Positions 48,501-64,000 of a stretch of DNA of 64,000 nucleotides are shown in pieces. The notes beneath the pieces are model-generated. The model had not been told where the DNA came from and ran no database searches. It saw nothing but the letters and a program-made list of their open reading frames with translations. This DNA comes from Cloeon dipterum (lineage: Eukaryota > Arthropoda > Insecta > Ephemeroptera > Baetidae). The stretch covers positions 8,188,545 to 8,252,544 of the forward strand of contig NC_088790.1 of assembly GCF_949628265.1 (NCBI RefSeq), given 5' to 3'. How positions within the stretch are numbered: the first letter of the stretch is position 1; the number at the start of each line of letters is the position of its first letter. The translations under genes were made by a program, and so were the position numbers.

Positions 48501-51500
48501 TAATTTATTTTAATTGTGCTAGGAAATGAGTGCAGGCAATCGTTTTCCGAATCCTCTTGTGGAAGGGACTGTATTTTGCAAGTAAAGTACTGCTGATAAG
48601 ACCTGAGGTTTTCCAGTACGATAAACTGTTTTTCATCAATAATTGATATTTTAGCTGCCCCGTAAAAACTGTTGTAGATTTGTTTATATCAAGATACTGT
48701 TTTTTTCGTTCTGTGCACGAAAGGTGGTGATTTTTCACGTGGAGCCGCATCCGAAGCACACCTGGTATGAGCAATGCGTGACTTTCAACGTTTTTCCTTC
48801 GCAACGAGTCGAATTTGCCTACACGGTGTTCGGCATCGCCCTGATGTACGGTCTGCCTCTCGCCGTGTTTCTGTTCTCCTATGCGTCGATCATCTGCGAA
48901 ATCTACCGCCGATCTCGAGACATTGACAACGGTAAGTCTATATCAACTACATTGTTGTGACAGCCAATTAGTGCTCCTATTTTGGGAGAAGAGAGCATTT
49001 TCCTGGAACATAATCTTTGGAACATAAGTCACTCGGCACTAGAACATCATTTTATTTGCTCCAATTTGATTTGCCTCTCCAATGCATTTAATTGGCAAGT
49101 CTCATCAAAAGCGAAAACAGATGTACGTGCTCTCAAAAGGCATAGACCATATTGAAAGCTAGGAGATTTCCTTTTTTAATTTCCACATTGTATAACAACT
49201 TCATCTCGTCCACTTTAAAATGTTGATGAAAAGTAGAAAGAAAACTCTTTCTCGAGCGTAACTCTGACTAGGTTAAGCGCACAATGATGGGAAATTTCAT
49301 CTTCGCTTATTCCCGCGTAAGTTTGCTCTAGGTATAAAGTTAGCGAAGCAATCTAAACTAACGCCATGTTCAATAAACAGCTTGGAGCGCGAATTTTGCT
49401 CAAAGGCATGAGCCGAGCTCTCACATTTGCTTGTGTCGGCTGAGGCAAGTGGGATGAATTTATATTAATTTTATGCCATCGCCCATCGGAAGGGACGAGG
49501 ATTTATCTGCTGCTCGCGTGCATGCCCAAGGACTGACCGCGTGTGGGTCCTGGAGTTAAATAACGAGCCACCCCCGCACTCGGCTCAAGTGTCTACTGCT
49601 GACACTCAAATTAAGCTAATGCTTCTGCTTATTTATCGACCACAATAGCTGTGCTACACGCGTTCCCACGATGAAGTTGCGGGAACACGAAGAACATACG
49701 CTCCGCTGCAGATATTATGCTGAGTGGGACAAGCGAATTTTGTTACGGCTCTACGCCTAGTTTTCATTAATATGCGGTGGGAAATGTGGTGAACCTGAGC
49801 TTTAATTTTGAGCCGCAGCTAACACACTGCTTTAATTTTGGAGAAGCGAAATGTAGCACCAGCTTGGGTTCTAAATTAGAATTTAATTTAAGACGTGCTT
49901 ATGTGTTCTATTCTGCTTGAATGCTCAAATTGTTAATTAAAACGGAGATCCAATCAATTGTCACTTTTATCGCACGGACTGAGAAAAGATATAAATTAGG
50001 GCTTTTCTTTCTCGTCTTTTAATTTATTTTATTTGATCTCTTTTAGATTGATAGCTTTTTCTTCAACTACCACATTTCTTGATATTGCTTGTTTTCAAAG
50101 TTAACGGAGAGAGGATGAATATTTTTTAATATAACGAAAGCAAGTCTCCCACAAGTGGAGAATAAAAAAAAAGGAAAATAAGTCAGAGATAAATTTATGG
50201 TTGGCAGGATAATTTTGGCTCATGATGAGCGAAATCAACAAATTCCATTCCACTTTTCAGTCATTTTTTCTGCTCGTGCAATTTTTCAAGGAGGCTGAAA
50301 GGAGATACGGGAATCATTTAAACAAGCTGGATCACATGGAGTGCGAATTTTGTTTTACCAATGTTAAGAATGTGATATTTGGCGGTTACCAATTTTTCCA
50401 GTGCAAAATTCGCGTATTGGCTTTAAAGTTATTTACCTCGTAACCAAAATTTACAATTGAAGTTTTGAAAATATAAACTTGAAAAATTACCCATAACAGA
50501 ACATTTGGGAATAATTTTCACAAAATGACCAAATATGGCATCTGACCATCACCAAATTTCCTTAAATCTGTTATCTACTGGGTAAAAGTTCACGCTTTGT
50601 TTTCAAAATTGTATTGCTTAAAGATTTAGTAAATATGTGATTTCGAGTTTTACATAAAAAAGCGCTTACAAAATGAAAATATTGATGATGTATAGTCCAA
50701 ACTGATGAGCATTTTATCATGTTTTGCACATCATGAGCCGAAAGAGCCCTTCCTCACTCATAGGATTTAAAAATCCTTTTCATTGCTATCGCACAACCAC
50801 ACCAAGCTCCTATCATTCTCTGAAAACAAAAGAAAATTATTGCTGTGTCGTTCTAATTGGACAACTCTACTTCCCATCACAGAGTCGCTTTTCATTATTC
50901 CTTTTATTCCCTCTAGTCTCGCGGTTTCATTGCTCGTTTTTACCACAAATGAGAGCGGGCTTTTTTAGTGACAAACATGCCGGAGAGAGGAAATCGCATT
51001 TGCGAACCATTTTATATTCCAACGAACAGAATGTTTAACTACAAACAGAAGCGTATTTCCGTGTTGCTTACTGTTCATGCACTACTGGCATAATTATTAA
51101 TCTCTTGAACAGGAAAATTTATAACTCGCAGAAAAACCTCGTTCCTTGTGGTTTTACATTAACTTATGCTTTATTTACTGGTCAATATGCGTGCGGTGTG
51201 TTGCAGATGGTGATGACCGCATTCGACGCTCGAGTCTCGGCTACCTCGGAAAGGCGAAAATACGCACGCTCAAAATGACCATCATCATCGTGGTGGTGTT
51301 TTTCGTCTGCTGGACGCCTTACAACGTCATGTCCCTCTGGTGAGTATAATTACGCCTTATTTGCTGTGAACATACACTGCCGTACTATTGTCATTCAAAC
51401 ACTAATATTTGCTATTGGTCCCAGTTGGCAGAAGTTTTCAAATGGTGTTTAGATATTATTACAGCGGCTGTTAGGATGCAAATATGCTAGTTTTGCACTT

Positions 51501-53262
51501 TCCGTTTAATTAGGCTCAATTATGTATATATATGTAAATATATTTTTAGTTATCAAATTATTCTCGCCTTATATTACCCTTTTAGGAAACAAAACTTTTG
51601 ACTATTTTGCATTAATGAATTAATAAAAAAGACGTATTTGAAAGCAATATAAGGCTATCACAAATAATACAAAATAAATTTTTAGATGGTTTTACCACAT
51701 TTGAGGATGGTAAAATGCAATAAGCATAGCAGAGTATTCATCTACACAGTTGTTTCATGAAACTTAAGTAAAATAAAATATTAATATATATTTGGACCAA
51801 TATTTCATGTCTGGGTTAAGGTCAATTTAAACTATTGCCAAAAAAAATCTGGATTTTTATGAGGAAATTTAAAAGTCTACAGGAAAAATTTGTCACTTGA
51901 ATTGATTTTATTATACCCTCGATTTTTATTGAATGTGAAAATGCAATTGAAATATTTTTCATTTTCATTAGAACCGACAGCTTTGTTTTTCAATATTTAT
52001 CCATGAAGTGCAGATAATGAAATCTGAGAGTAAAAGCTGCCATAATGCAAACTTTCCGCTTACTGGCTTTTTTGCATCATCCAACTTGAAGGCTCTCACT
52101 AAATCTCCACAAAACACCATCATAAGCTGGTATTTCCAGGAGCACTTGTGACGTGGGAGCTTCTGGTAAAATCCAATTTTAGGCAGAACCCAAAAAATAT
52201 TGCTTTCCTCTGCTCCCTACCGTTCGCAGACTAATCTTTTTTAGATCAGGTGGAATATATAAAATGAGATACGATTGTCTCTTTACTCGTTCTGGCTAAT
52301 CAATAGAGCAGCAGTCTGCTAGGATAACGACAAACTGCAATATCAGTTCCAGTCAACCTGATATCGTAAACTTTACCTGCAGCAGTTGGCCTCTTTTTCT
52401 TTTTGTTGACTTCTTGTTTAGCTTTCTCATCTGTGTATCTTGCTACTGATTGGGAGCCCTCAAGCGACAAGTCCTTACCATTTTCAAGCCAGCCAATATG
52501 CGCTCGCATAAAACAGATATAGCCTTATTTTTTGCTTCCAAACTTTTTCAATCAGAATATCATTATTCCTTTGACTTTTGCCGGGGCGTAAGACGAATTT
52601 GCGAGCGTTGCCACACATTTGGTGACATATCAATAAAAACTAATTTTTTTCAATACATTAGAGCTTTCCTTTGAAAGCGGAGAATATTCTGAGTTTTTTG
52701 GTGATGGAGTTAAAATGTTCAATATAAATAAAACCAGGCTTCATGTTCGTTGTCAAAAAGAATTCGTCGTTTTTAATACTCGAATTTCTTGTTCTTTTTG
52801 ACAACGCGGATGAAGCCTGGTTTTATTTATATTGAACATGGAAACAACCTCGCGTGGTCGCATATTTAAAAAATTGGAGTTACAGTGATTTCATTTTTCA
52901 AATGCTCTTTAACAACAAGAAATTAGTTTTTCCCAATTTGTCAGCGCGATGACTATACGGTCCGATTTATCGGTTTTCGCTAGCGTTGTTGCCTTTTTGC
53001 ATCTGTATACTACCTGGCCTATGCATTATATACATATGTATATCTGACTTGGATGAAAAATAAACAAGTGAAATATAACCTATTCACTAGCATAAAACGT
53101 GTTTGCGTGCGTTTGCTTGGCAGGTATTTCTACGACAGGAAGTCGGCAACAGAGCTGGACCCACGCATCCAGAAGGGGCTGTTCCTGTTTGCTGTGACCA
53201 ACTCGTGTATGAACCCGATCGTGTACGGCGCCTTCAACATCCGAGTAAGGCGCGCCGCTCAG
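45530..53262 (+). CDS. AKHR: Adipokinetic hormone receptor-like GPCR (AKH/GnRH receptor superfamily)
   Basis: Six exons join in frame: 45530-45801, 46429-46577, 47733-47838, 48724-48931, 51207-51339 and 53124 to 53244 or 53262. The first follows an acceptor in phase 1, so an upstream coding exon is possible; without it the start is Met at 45595. Order: N-terminus with NVT glycosylation site and LPLDMRFNAGHKLS; TM1 with GN; TM2 HLAIADLL|VTFLLMP; TM3 Cys in GDALCRI; DRYYAVLRP at the end of TM3, its Arg codon split by an intron; ECL2 Cys in YEQCVTF; RRSSLGYLGKAKIRTLKM before TM6; CWTPYN in TM6; NSCMNPIVYG in TM7. This pattern fits AKH receptors better than corazonin or ACP receptors. In insects it is a fat-body Gs/Gq receptor mobilising lipid and trehalose. 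Tail splicing is uncertain: donors at 53245, 53263 and 53312. Confidence 0.85.
52715..52839. mobile_element. 125-bp palindromic MITE-like element in the receptor's last intron
   Basis: Two 48-nt arms (52715-52762 and 52792-52839) match in 45 of 48 positions as reverse complements. Outer ends read ATGTTCAATATAAATAAAAC and inner ends TTGTCAAAAAGAA. The 29-nt centre continues partly palindromic (AATTCG/CGAATT). It carries no open frame and sits about 290 bp before the TM7 exon. The near-identical arms suggest a recent insertion or active homogenisation. Transcribed in the pre-mRNA, it would form a 48-bp stem. Confidence 0.8.
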
Positions 53263-53475
53263 GTGAGCAGCAGCCAGAGACTGCGACAGCCCGACACCGT
53301 GACCACTTCAGGTGTGCCGCAGTCCCGCCCTGCATGCACCACACCCTATCGCGAATCACTTGCTATTTTTCTTTGCGCTGGAGAGGAACTTATATTTGCT
53401 CTACTTTTTCCTTTCCTACAATTGAAAGTCCTTCGAGAGAAATTTTTACATGGAGATTGTCAGGGTGCCGTCTAG

Positions 53476-56400
53476 AAGAGAAGCTCAAGCCTGTTGGTTT
53501 CCTATCATTTTCTCTCTTTTGGGTCATTTGCAGGGAACAGAATAATAGATTTCTTTATCATTTAATTGATCTACCAAGTCCAACATATAGATGAGACGCA
53601 GGAGGTAAGCTTGTGCGAGTGGGGTGACGTCCGTCTTGGTCCTTGTCTGGTCGAAGAGTTCACAACTCAGACAGCCACTCCTGCTCTCGCTCGCCTAACA
53701 ATTTATAATTCTAAAAATATCTAAATACTCAGCAAGACTCAATGTTTCGTAATCAATAACGCACAGTAGGCGTGTTTTAACTGAAAAGTCGGTTAAAGGG
53801 GTATTCTTAACCCCTGACAAGAAGCTTTCATGGATATGTTATGTGCCTCCACATTTTTCTAATAAATTGAGCTTTCGCTAAACCATTTGGGCCTTTCCAG
53901 TTGGGCATTTTCTCTTTTATTTTTTTACTTTATTCATAATTGAGTATATTTTCCTGAATCATTTGTAACGGAGATGAATTAGGCATATTGCTTTTATGCA
54001 TCCGTAACCCCTTTCCTATGAACATGTTTCTGTTTAGTACACATAATATATACAAGCAATCGAGAACGCATGTAAAAGCAATTTGCTCTGCATTCAGGGA
54101 CGCTTTGGCAATGCTTTTGCAAAGAGCCTCTATCGAATCCTTTCAGTTGCTATTCTCTAGTGTGAACAGATTGGCATGTAACGTTCATGCGACAGTAGTT
54201 CGAAGCGACAGTTTGGATACAGATCAAAATCCGTTGAACCGTAACATGAAAGCTGAGAGAACGCTTCAAGTCGGATCTCATTCCGCGAACAGAAGTGTCA
54301 CAATCATCGATTCCCACAGCGCAGGCTTGTTTCAAGGGGCAAATTTTTTGTTCCCGTAAAACTTGTCATGTCTTATTCATATTCGTGTCTATGGCAGAAA
54401 TAGAGCCCTTGAGATAGCTATATCAACTCTCGGAAAAGTTTTATAAAATTTGCATTCATACAAAAAAGAAAAAGGGAGGAGAGTGTTCAATGAAACGCTG
54501 ATGAGATAATTTAATATCTTCCTCGAAGTATACTTTTTGTTAAATTTGTATCAACATGTGACGAGCGGACCCAACCTCAGTCGGTTTGAACAGTGGCGTG
54601 CTTTATCTTCTCATCGATTTGACCAAGCTAGAAATTTTGTATTTTTGGTCCAATTGACAGGCTCCAATGAACCCTAACCCACACACATCCATCATGCGTG
54701 CACACGACGTGCAGTTCGTCACTGACTGCTCGGTGCTTCTAGGAGAGTGGGATTTCATTCGCACATAATTGGTGGTGAACTGAGCTTTTGCGGGGGGTTG
54801 GAGAGGAGCAATAGTTTAATTAATGCCGGGGGTTTACCAACTCCCTCAATCAAACCAGACTTCGAATTTCTGTATGTAGTAAATCAAAATTATTTGATTA
54901 ATTGCCACATCATGTGGAATTTGATGTGGTAGTAAACACAAGTAGTTATTGCAAGTAATTGGCTGTGTGGCATGAAGGAATTATCGCGATTTTACTGTCG
55001 TGATAAAAAGTTTTGAACATTGTTTGCTGTTTAGCACAGACAAAAATAGAGCATATTAATGATTATGTTCTTCTCTCTGTCATGGGCACGCGTGTTTACA
55101 GCTCGCCCCATTTTTCACCAAAATAAATACTCATCTGTTGCTTTCTTTTTTAATTCAATCACTCTGGAATATATAACACTATACTGACTAGAAATTAGGG
55201 TTGGATAGTTGGAAGATCGACCATTTTTTACCTACCCTTTTATTTGATGGTACCAGAAGAGTTAATCACAATCGAAAACTCTTTCAATCTCTCTTAGAGA
55301 TGTTAATTGTATACGAACCATTATCGTCTTTTGAATCCGTTTACACGTCTAAAAATCACAAAATATACAGCCGTTATCGCTGCACCATCGGTTTTTCTAT
55401 AAAATTCTTTATGATCTGTTGGATTTTAGACAAAAATAGTGTGAATTAATTTTGACCAAACTTTTTACGTAGCTTTGGGATAATATGACGTAGTGTTCAA
55501 TAAGGATGGACAATTTGATACTGTCGGTAAAATATTGCTCAGCAAACGCAAACTTAATTGAATACATAACTGTCTGAACGAAGCCCAACGCCATCTAAAA
55601 AGGGTCGTCGTCGTTTATCTCAAACAAACCGTCTAGAATTCCTAACCTTATGAATAATGTAGAGCAATTTAAAAGTCCAATACTTCCACGGAAAAATATG
55701 AGCTCTCATTTTTTGCCTCAGTAGAAAAGTTTTGGTCTGTGATAGAATCAACGAATGTTAAACGGAAATATCTTATTTTCTTATTTCTGCAATTTCCAAC
55801 AACAAACAAATTTATCGGCTCCTCGTAAAATTTGAGGAAAAGTTTTTTATAAATTATTCATTCTGGGAAGCACATGCAAGTGCCACCCATCCGGTAGATT
55901 CGTGGAGGAAATCCGGCGTCCAAACGTTCGAATAATAGGCTAGTCTTCCTCAGCATCAAAACGTTTTTGGTTTTATCGCTCACTACCGTAAAAAGCAATT
56001 ACCACCGCGCTCTTACAATTTCTCCGCCCACGCAGCAGGGTCTAAAGCTTCTTAATGCAGGAGACACATTTTTTGTGAAGCCCATAATCCGGTCTGCGTT
56101 TGTAGATTTGGGAGTTTTAGACTGTTGACTCTTCTTTTTCTAAACTTTGCAAATGGCAACGAATCATGAAATCCATCATTAAAAACACCGTATGACCAAA
56201 AATCCGACTCCACCGGCAAAATGTGGCAAATAATCCCAGTTAAATATTATATTTTCTCAATAAAGTAACACGACGTATTATTATCCGCTCGTACGAAAAC
56301 TTAAATTAAATTTAATCCGACTTTTCCAAGTAAATTTTCCATCTAAAAAAGAGTTTGAAAATGAAATGCTTTTAGTTAAAAACCAAATGAAGAAATCAAT

Positions 56401-56556
56401 TTTTTTCTTTTGCAATTAAACGTATTGGTTAAAAAATCACCCAAATATTTTTGCTCTAAAATGACCGTTTTCCCAGAAACCCCATCAATTTAAGTCCAAA
56501 ATCTGCAATAACTAAAAAACGTTCAAAATTCCCATGTGTCTACGTGTGTGTTACAG
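53476..56556. other. Noncoding, probable last intron of the AKH receptor-like gene
   Basis: No conserved exon is recognised on either strand. The open frame that follows the TM7 exon ends at 53475 if unspliced. The rest is AT-rich with random short frames. Confidence 0.4.
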
Positions 56557-56825
56557 AAGCTGCAGGGGGACGGCAGCCGAGTCCGTGGGCGAGCCGCGGG
56601 GGCCCACGGACCGGAGGAGGCGAGCTGGCGCAATGGCGGCGGCCGGCACGCACGACAGGGCCATCACCGCTGTGGAGGCGCCCGTCGGCGCCCCAGGGGC
56701 CTGCGTTTCGTGGCGCCGCCGGCGGCAATCGTCGCCATCGGTGCAGCAGCAGCAGTGGCTCCAGCGGAGCCACCTTCGACCCCTGGGACCACCTGACCCC
56801 TTGCCCATCCGCCACCCGGCTCTAA
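56557..56825 (+). other. GC-rich island, candidate C-terminal-tail exon of the receptor
   Basis: It begins at a good acceptor (GTGTGTTACAG) and is strongly GC-rich with a CAG run near 56738-56751. All three + frames stay open for more than 200 bp. From the phase-0 receptor donors (53245 or 53263) it would be read as KLQGDGSRVRG... with a stop at 56794-56796. From the phase-1 donor (53312) it reads EAAGGRQPSPW... with a stop at 56823-56825. GPCR tails are poorly conserved, so neither can be chosen. A later stretch (SNNGDATIVIETSFNEP, ending 56873) also looks protein-like but lies past an in-frame TGA. Confidence 0.35.
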
Positions 56826-56980
56826 TAATGGCGACGCCACCATCGTCATCGAAACCTCGTTCAACGAGCCGTGAAATTTGTGTGCGGTTTGAGCGGCGTC
56901 TGTGTTTTCCTCCGCAGCGCTTTTTATCTCCGACAGCAGGCTCTTCTTTTTCCATATGGGTAGTGTGAGTTTTTGCGCGC

Positions 56981-58671
56981 GCGACGACTCAACATATTGG
57001 AAGCGACGTGAATGCGTGCGTGGAGCAGTATTGCTGCCAGCCTGAAAGTAGGATTTGCGTGGATTTCCAAATGTGAATCACCGGCAGTGAAAGGCTAGTG
57101 CACTCTAAGCTTATCTCGTGCGCGGACTCGACCATCAGGATTTGAGCATTAGTTCGTTGTTTATTGAAAAGTTAGGAGCATATATTATTCTATATCTGTG
57201 ACTGTGATGGATCGATTTTGCTTGTGTCATCAATGAAGAATCTGACGTAATACGAAAATAGCGAACGAGAATCAATGGAAAATAAAAATCAAAGCTTAAA
57301 ATATCATGAAATGACATTATGTGGAAAAATTTATCTATGTGTTTCTTGAAAATAATTAGGAATGTGAAATTCTTAGTCCAATGCACAATTTGGATGGATA
57401 AACTTTAAATAAAGTAATTATATATTAATGTTATGTCTCTATGAGACAAAAATGTTTCTCATTCAATACTCAAGTTCTAGAAGTTGTAAAAAAATTTTGA
57501 GTGCAGCAATATTTTTCTTATTTAAAGAGCAGATTCTTTTATAAACACGAATCGAAAAATTTATACGGATAATTTGATTGCTCAATTTTCTTTGACATTT
57601 TTAGTGGCTAGAAAACTCTTGAATGTGAAACTCTGTCAATATGTGATGTATACGTGTGACCAGTGTAAAAAAATAAATGTAAAATATCAGTTGGAAGCAC
57701 AAAAGATTCTGAGCGAATTGTGAGTTTCGTCCCTTGCTCAAAAATATGATATTTTTTTCAATTTGCGCCCATGTGGTTGGAAGTAATCACATATATACCC
57801 CGTTCTATTCCTGGATGTAACAATGCGCTCTCCTATCCCAACGATGTTTCCATTCAACTTTTTTCGCTGGTGAAAAATGAGAACATGTAAAAAATAAACC
57901 TATTCTGTAAAATGTAGCTACCACCCAAGGTGCGGTAGCAATTTTCTGGCGGTGTGCTCAAAACTTCGCGAATCTCTTCAACCCAAAAATGTACTCACAA
58001 ATAAAATCTCCCACTTGAATGTGACATTTGTTCTGAATTTTTATTTCTGTTCTGACCAACATAAAAATTTTGCACCCTCGAGTACTTACAACTTTTATTT
58101 ACACACAAACAAACATTATTTTATAAAAGTCAGGGCTATATTGATATTTGGAGAGGTTGAGCTATTAAATATGAAAATTGGATGTATATATGTTTGTATG
58201 ATGGTGAGCAAAACGGTAAGCACCAAAGCCCAGCATAGCTTTTAAATTCCAGAAATTCCTATCTTTGAACAGCAAAAAATAATAAAATATTTTATACTGG
58301 CTATAGATATTACAAGAGTGTGATGCAAAGCACTTGTACTGTGTTAGTGGCATTATTTAACTGTTCATTCTTTCAATTTTCTAAAAATTTTGATTTCAAA
58401 GTTAATCAAGTAATTTTGGTCCCTCGTAGGAATCACAAATGTCAATAAAAGCACCTTATTATAATTACAGAAGCTGTAATATTTCCTCTCGTTATTTTGT
58501 GTCAAGGCATCCACACCATTTTCCCTCATGACAATTTGAAAGTTGAATTATTTCCCTGAAGACGTTCTCCAGTTACTCAATTTATTTTCAAAGCCCTTGG
58601 TACCCGCAGCGGTGGTGGAGCTCAAGCTTGCGATAGACTCAATTATTTTCCCCTGTAGATCATGTTTCTGT
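56981..58671. other. AT-rich intergenic region between receptor and zinc-finger gene
   Basis: Only short random frames. The right end holds the 3'UTR and poly(A) signal of the - strand zinc-finger gene (AATAAA on the - strand, 58586-58581). Confidence 0.5.
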
Positions 58672-63822
<5,151 letters not shown>

Positions 63823-63856
63823 GTCCAGCCAATTCCAAAGAACTGTTGGCTGGTGC
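63823..63856 (-). mobile_element. LINE 3'-end hairpin, second copy of the motif at 2359-2392
   Basis: The 34-nt segment matches 2359-2392 in 28 of 34 positions, in the same orientation, including the CCAGCC/GGCTGG arms. Flanking sequences do not align, so only the hairpin is shared here. A 5'-truncated insertion reduced to its 3' end is the simplest reading. Confidence 0.5.
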
Positions 63857-64000
63857 CATGCGACATTAAACGTCTGATAAATTTTTTATTGTCTTAATTT
63901 CTTGTGTAGCGAATCTTCAATAAAAATGCTTCAACTTTCGGATTTATATCATTAAATCTTGTAAATATATAAGAAGAACCTTCTGGTCTCTACAGATAGT

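Overview
This is a eukaryotic nuclear window, almost certainly from an insect. Coding exons are split by GT-AG introns (many of 50-60 bp), intergenic DNA is AT-rich, and the gene set is insect-typical: a tandem cluster of secreted GMC oxidoreductases, flotillin-2, PP4 catalytic subunit, Sirt4, cactin, an adipokinetic-hormone-type GPCR and a C2HC zinc-finger gene. The order cannot be fixed from this sequence. All identifications rest on reading the translated exons; no database search was possible.

Positions 1-19,430: four GMC oxidoreductase genes lie head to tail on the + strand (starts near 3147, 6533, 9513 and 13324). All four sit to the left of the first coding exon of flotillin-2 on the - strand (19214-19262), which ends in a perfect donor pointing left. 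No second flotillin exon was found between it and position 1, so the cluster appears nested, antisense, inside flotillin-2 intron 1. The same nesting is known for other insects. Genes 2-4 share one coding intron and second coding exons of identical length (1237 nt); gene 1 has a different exon plan. In at least three genes the ATG sits directly at a 3' splice site.

Positions 19,430-27,100: compact housekeeping genes. PP4 catalytic subunit (+) is divergent from flotillin-2 and convergent with Sirt4 (-). Sirt4 is divergent from cactin (+), which has nine coding exons. Sirt4 appears to use a first coding exon holding only the ATG, and a GC-AG intron.

Positions 27,100-45,500: gene-poor. It holds weakly supported - strand exons (27.4-29.8 kb and 38.6-38.8 kb), one GC-rich coding-like island (39.8 kb) and several inverted repeats.

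Positions 45,500-57,000: a seven-transmembrane receptor of the AKH/GnRH superfamily in six recognisable exons, best matched to the AKH receptor. A 125-bp palindromic element lies in its last recognised intron. A GC-rich island at 56.55 kb may hold the C-terminal tail.

Positions 57,000-64,000: a two-finger C2HC (ZC2HC1/ZNF474-like) gene on the - strand, split by a 3.7-kb intron. A LINE-type 3' hairpin at the right edge matches one near the left edge. I saw no clear new molecular system. The most informative points are the nested GMC/flotillin-2 arrangement, the unusual splice architectures and the hairpin elements.
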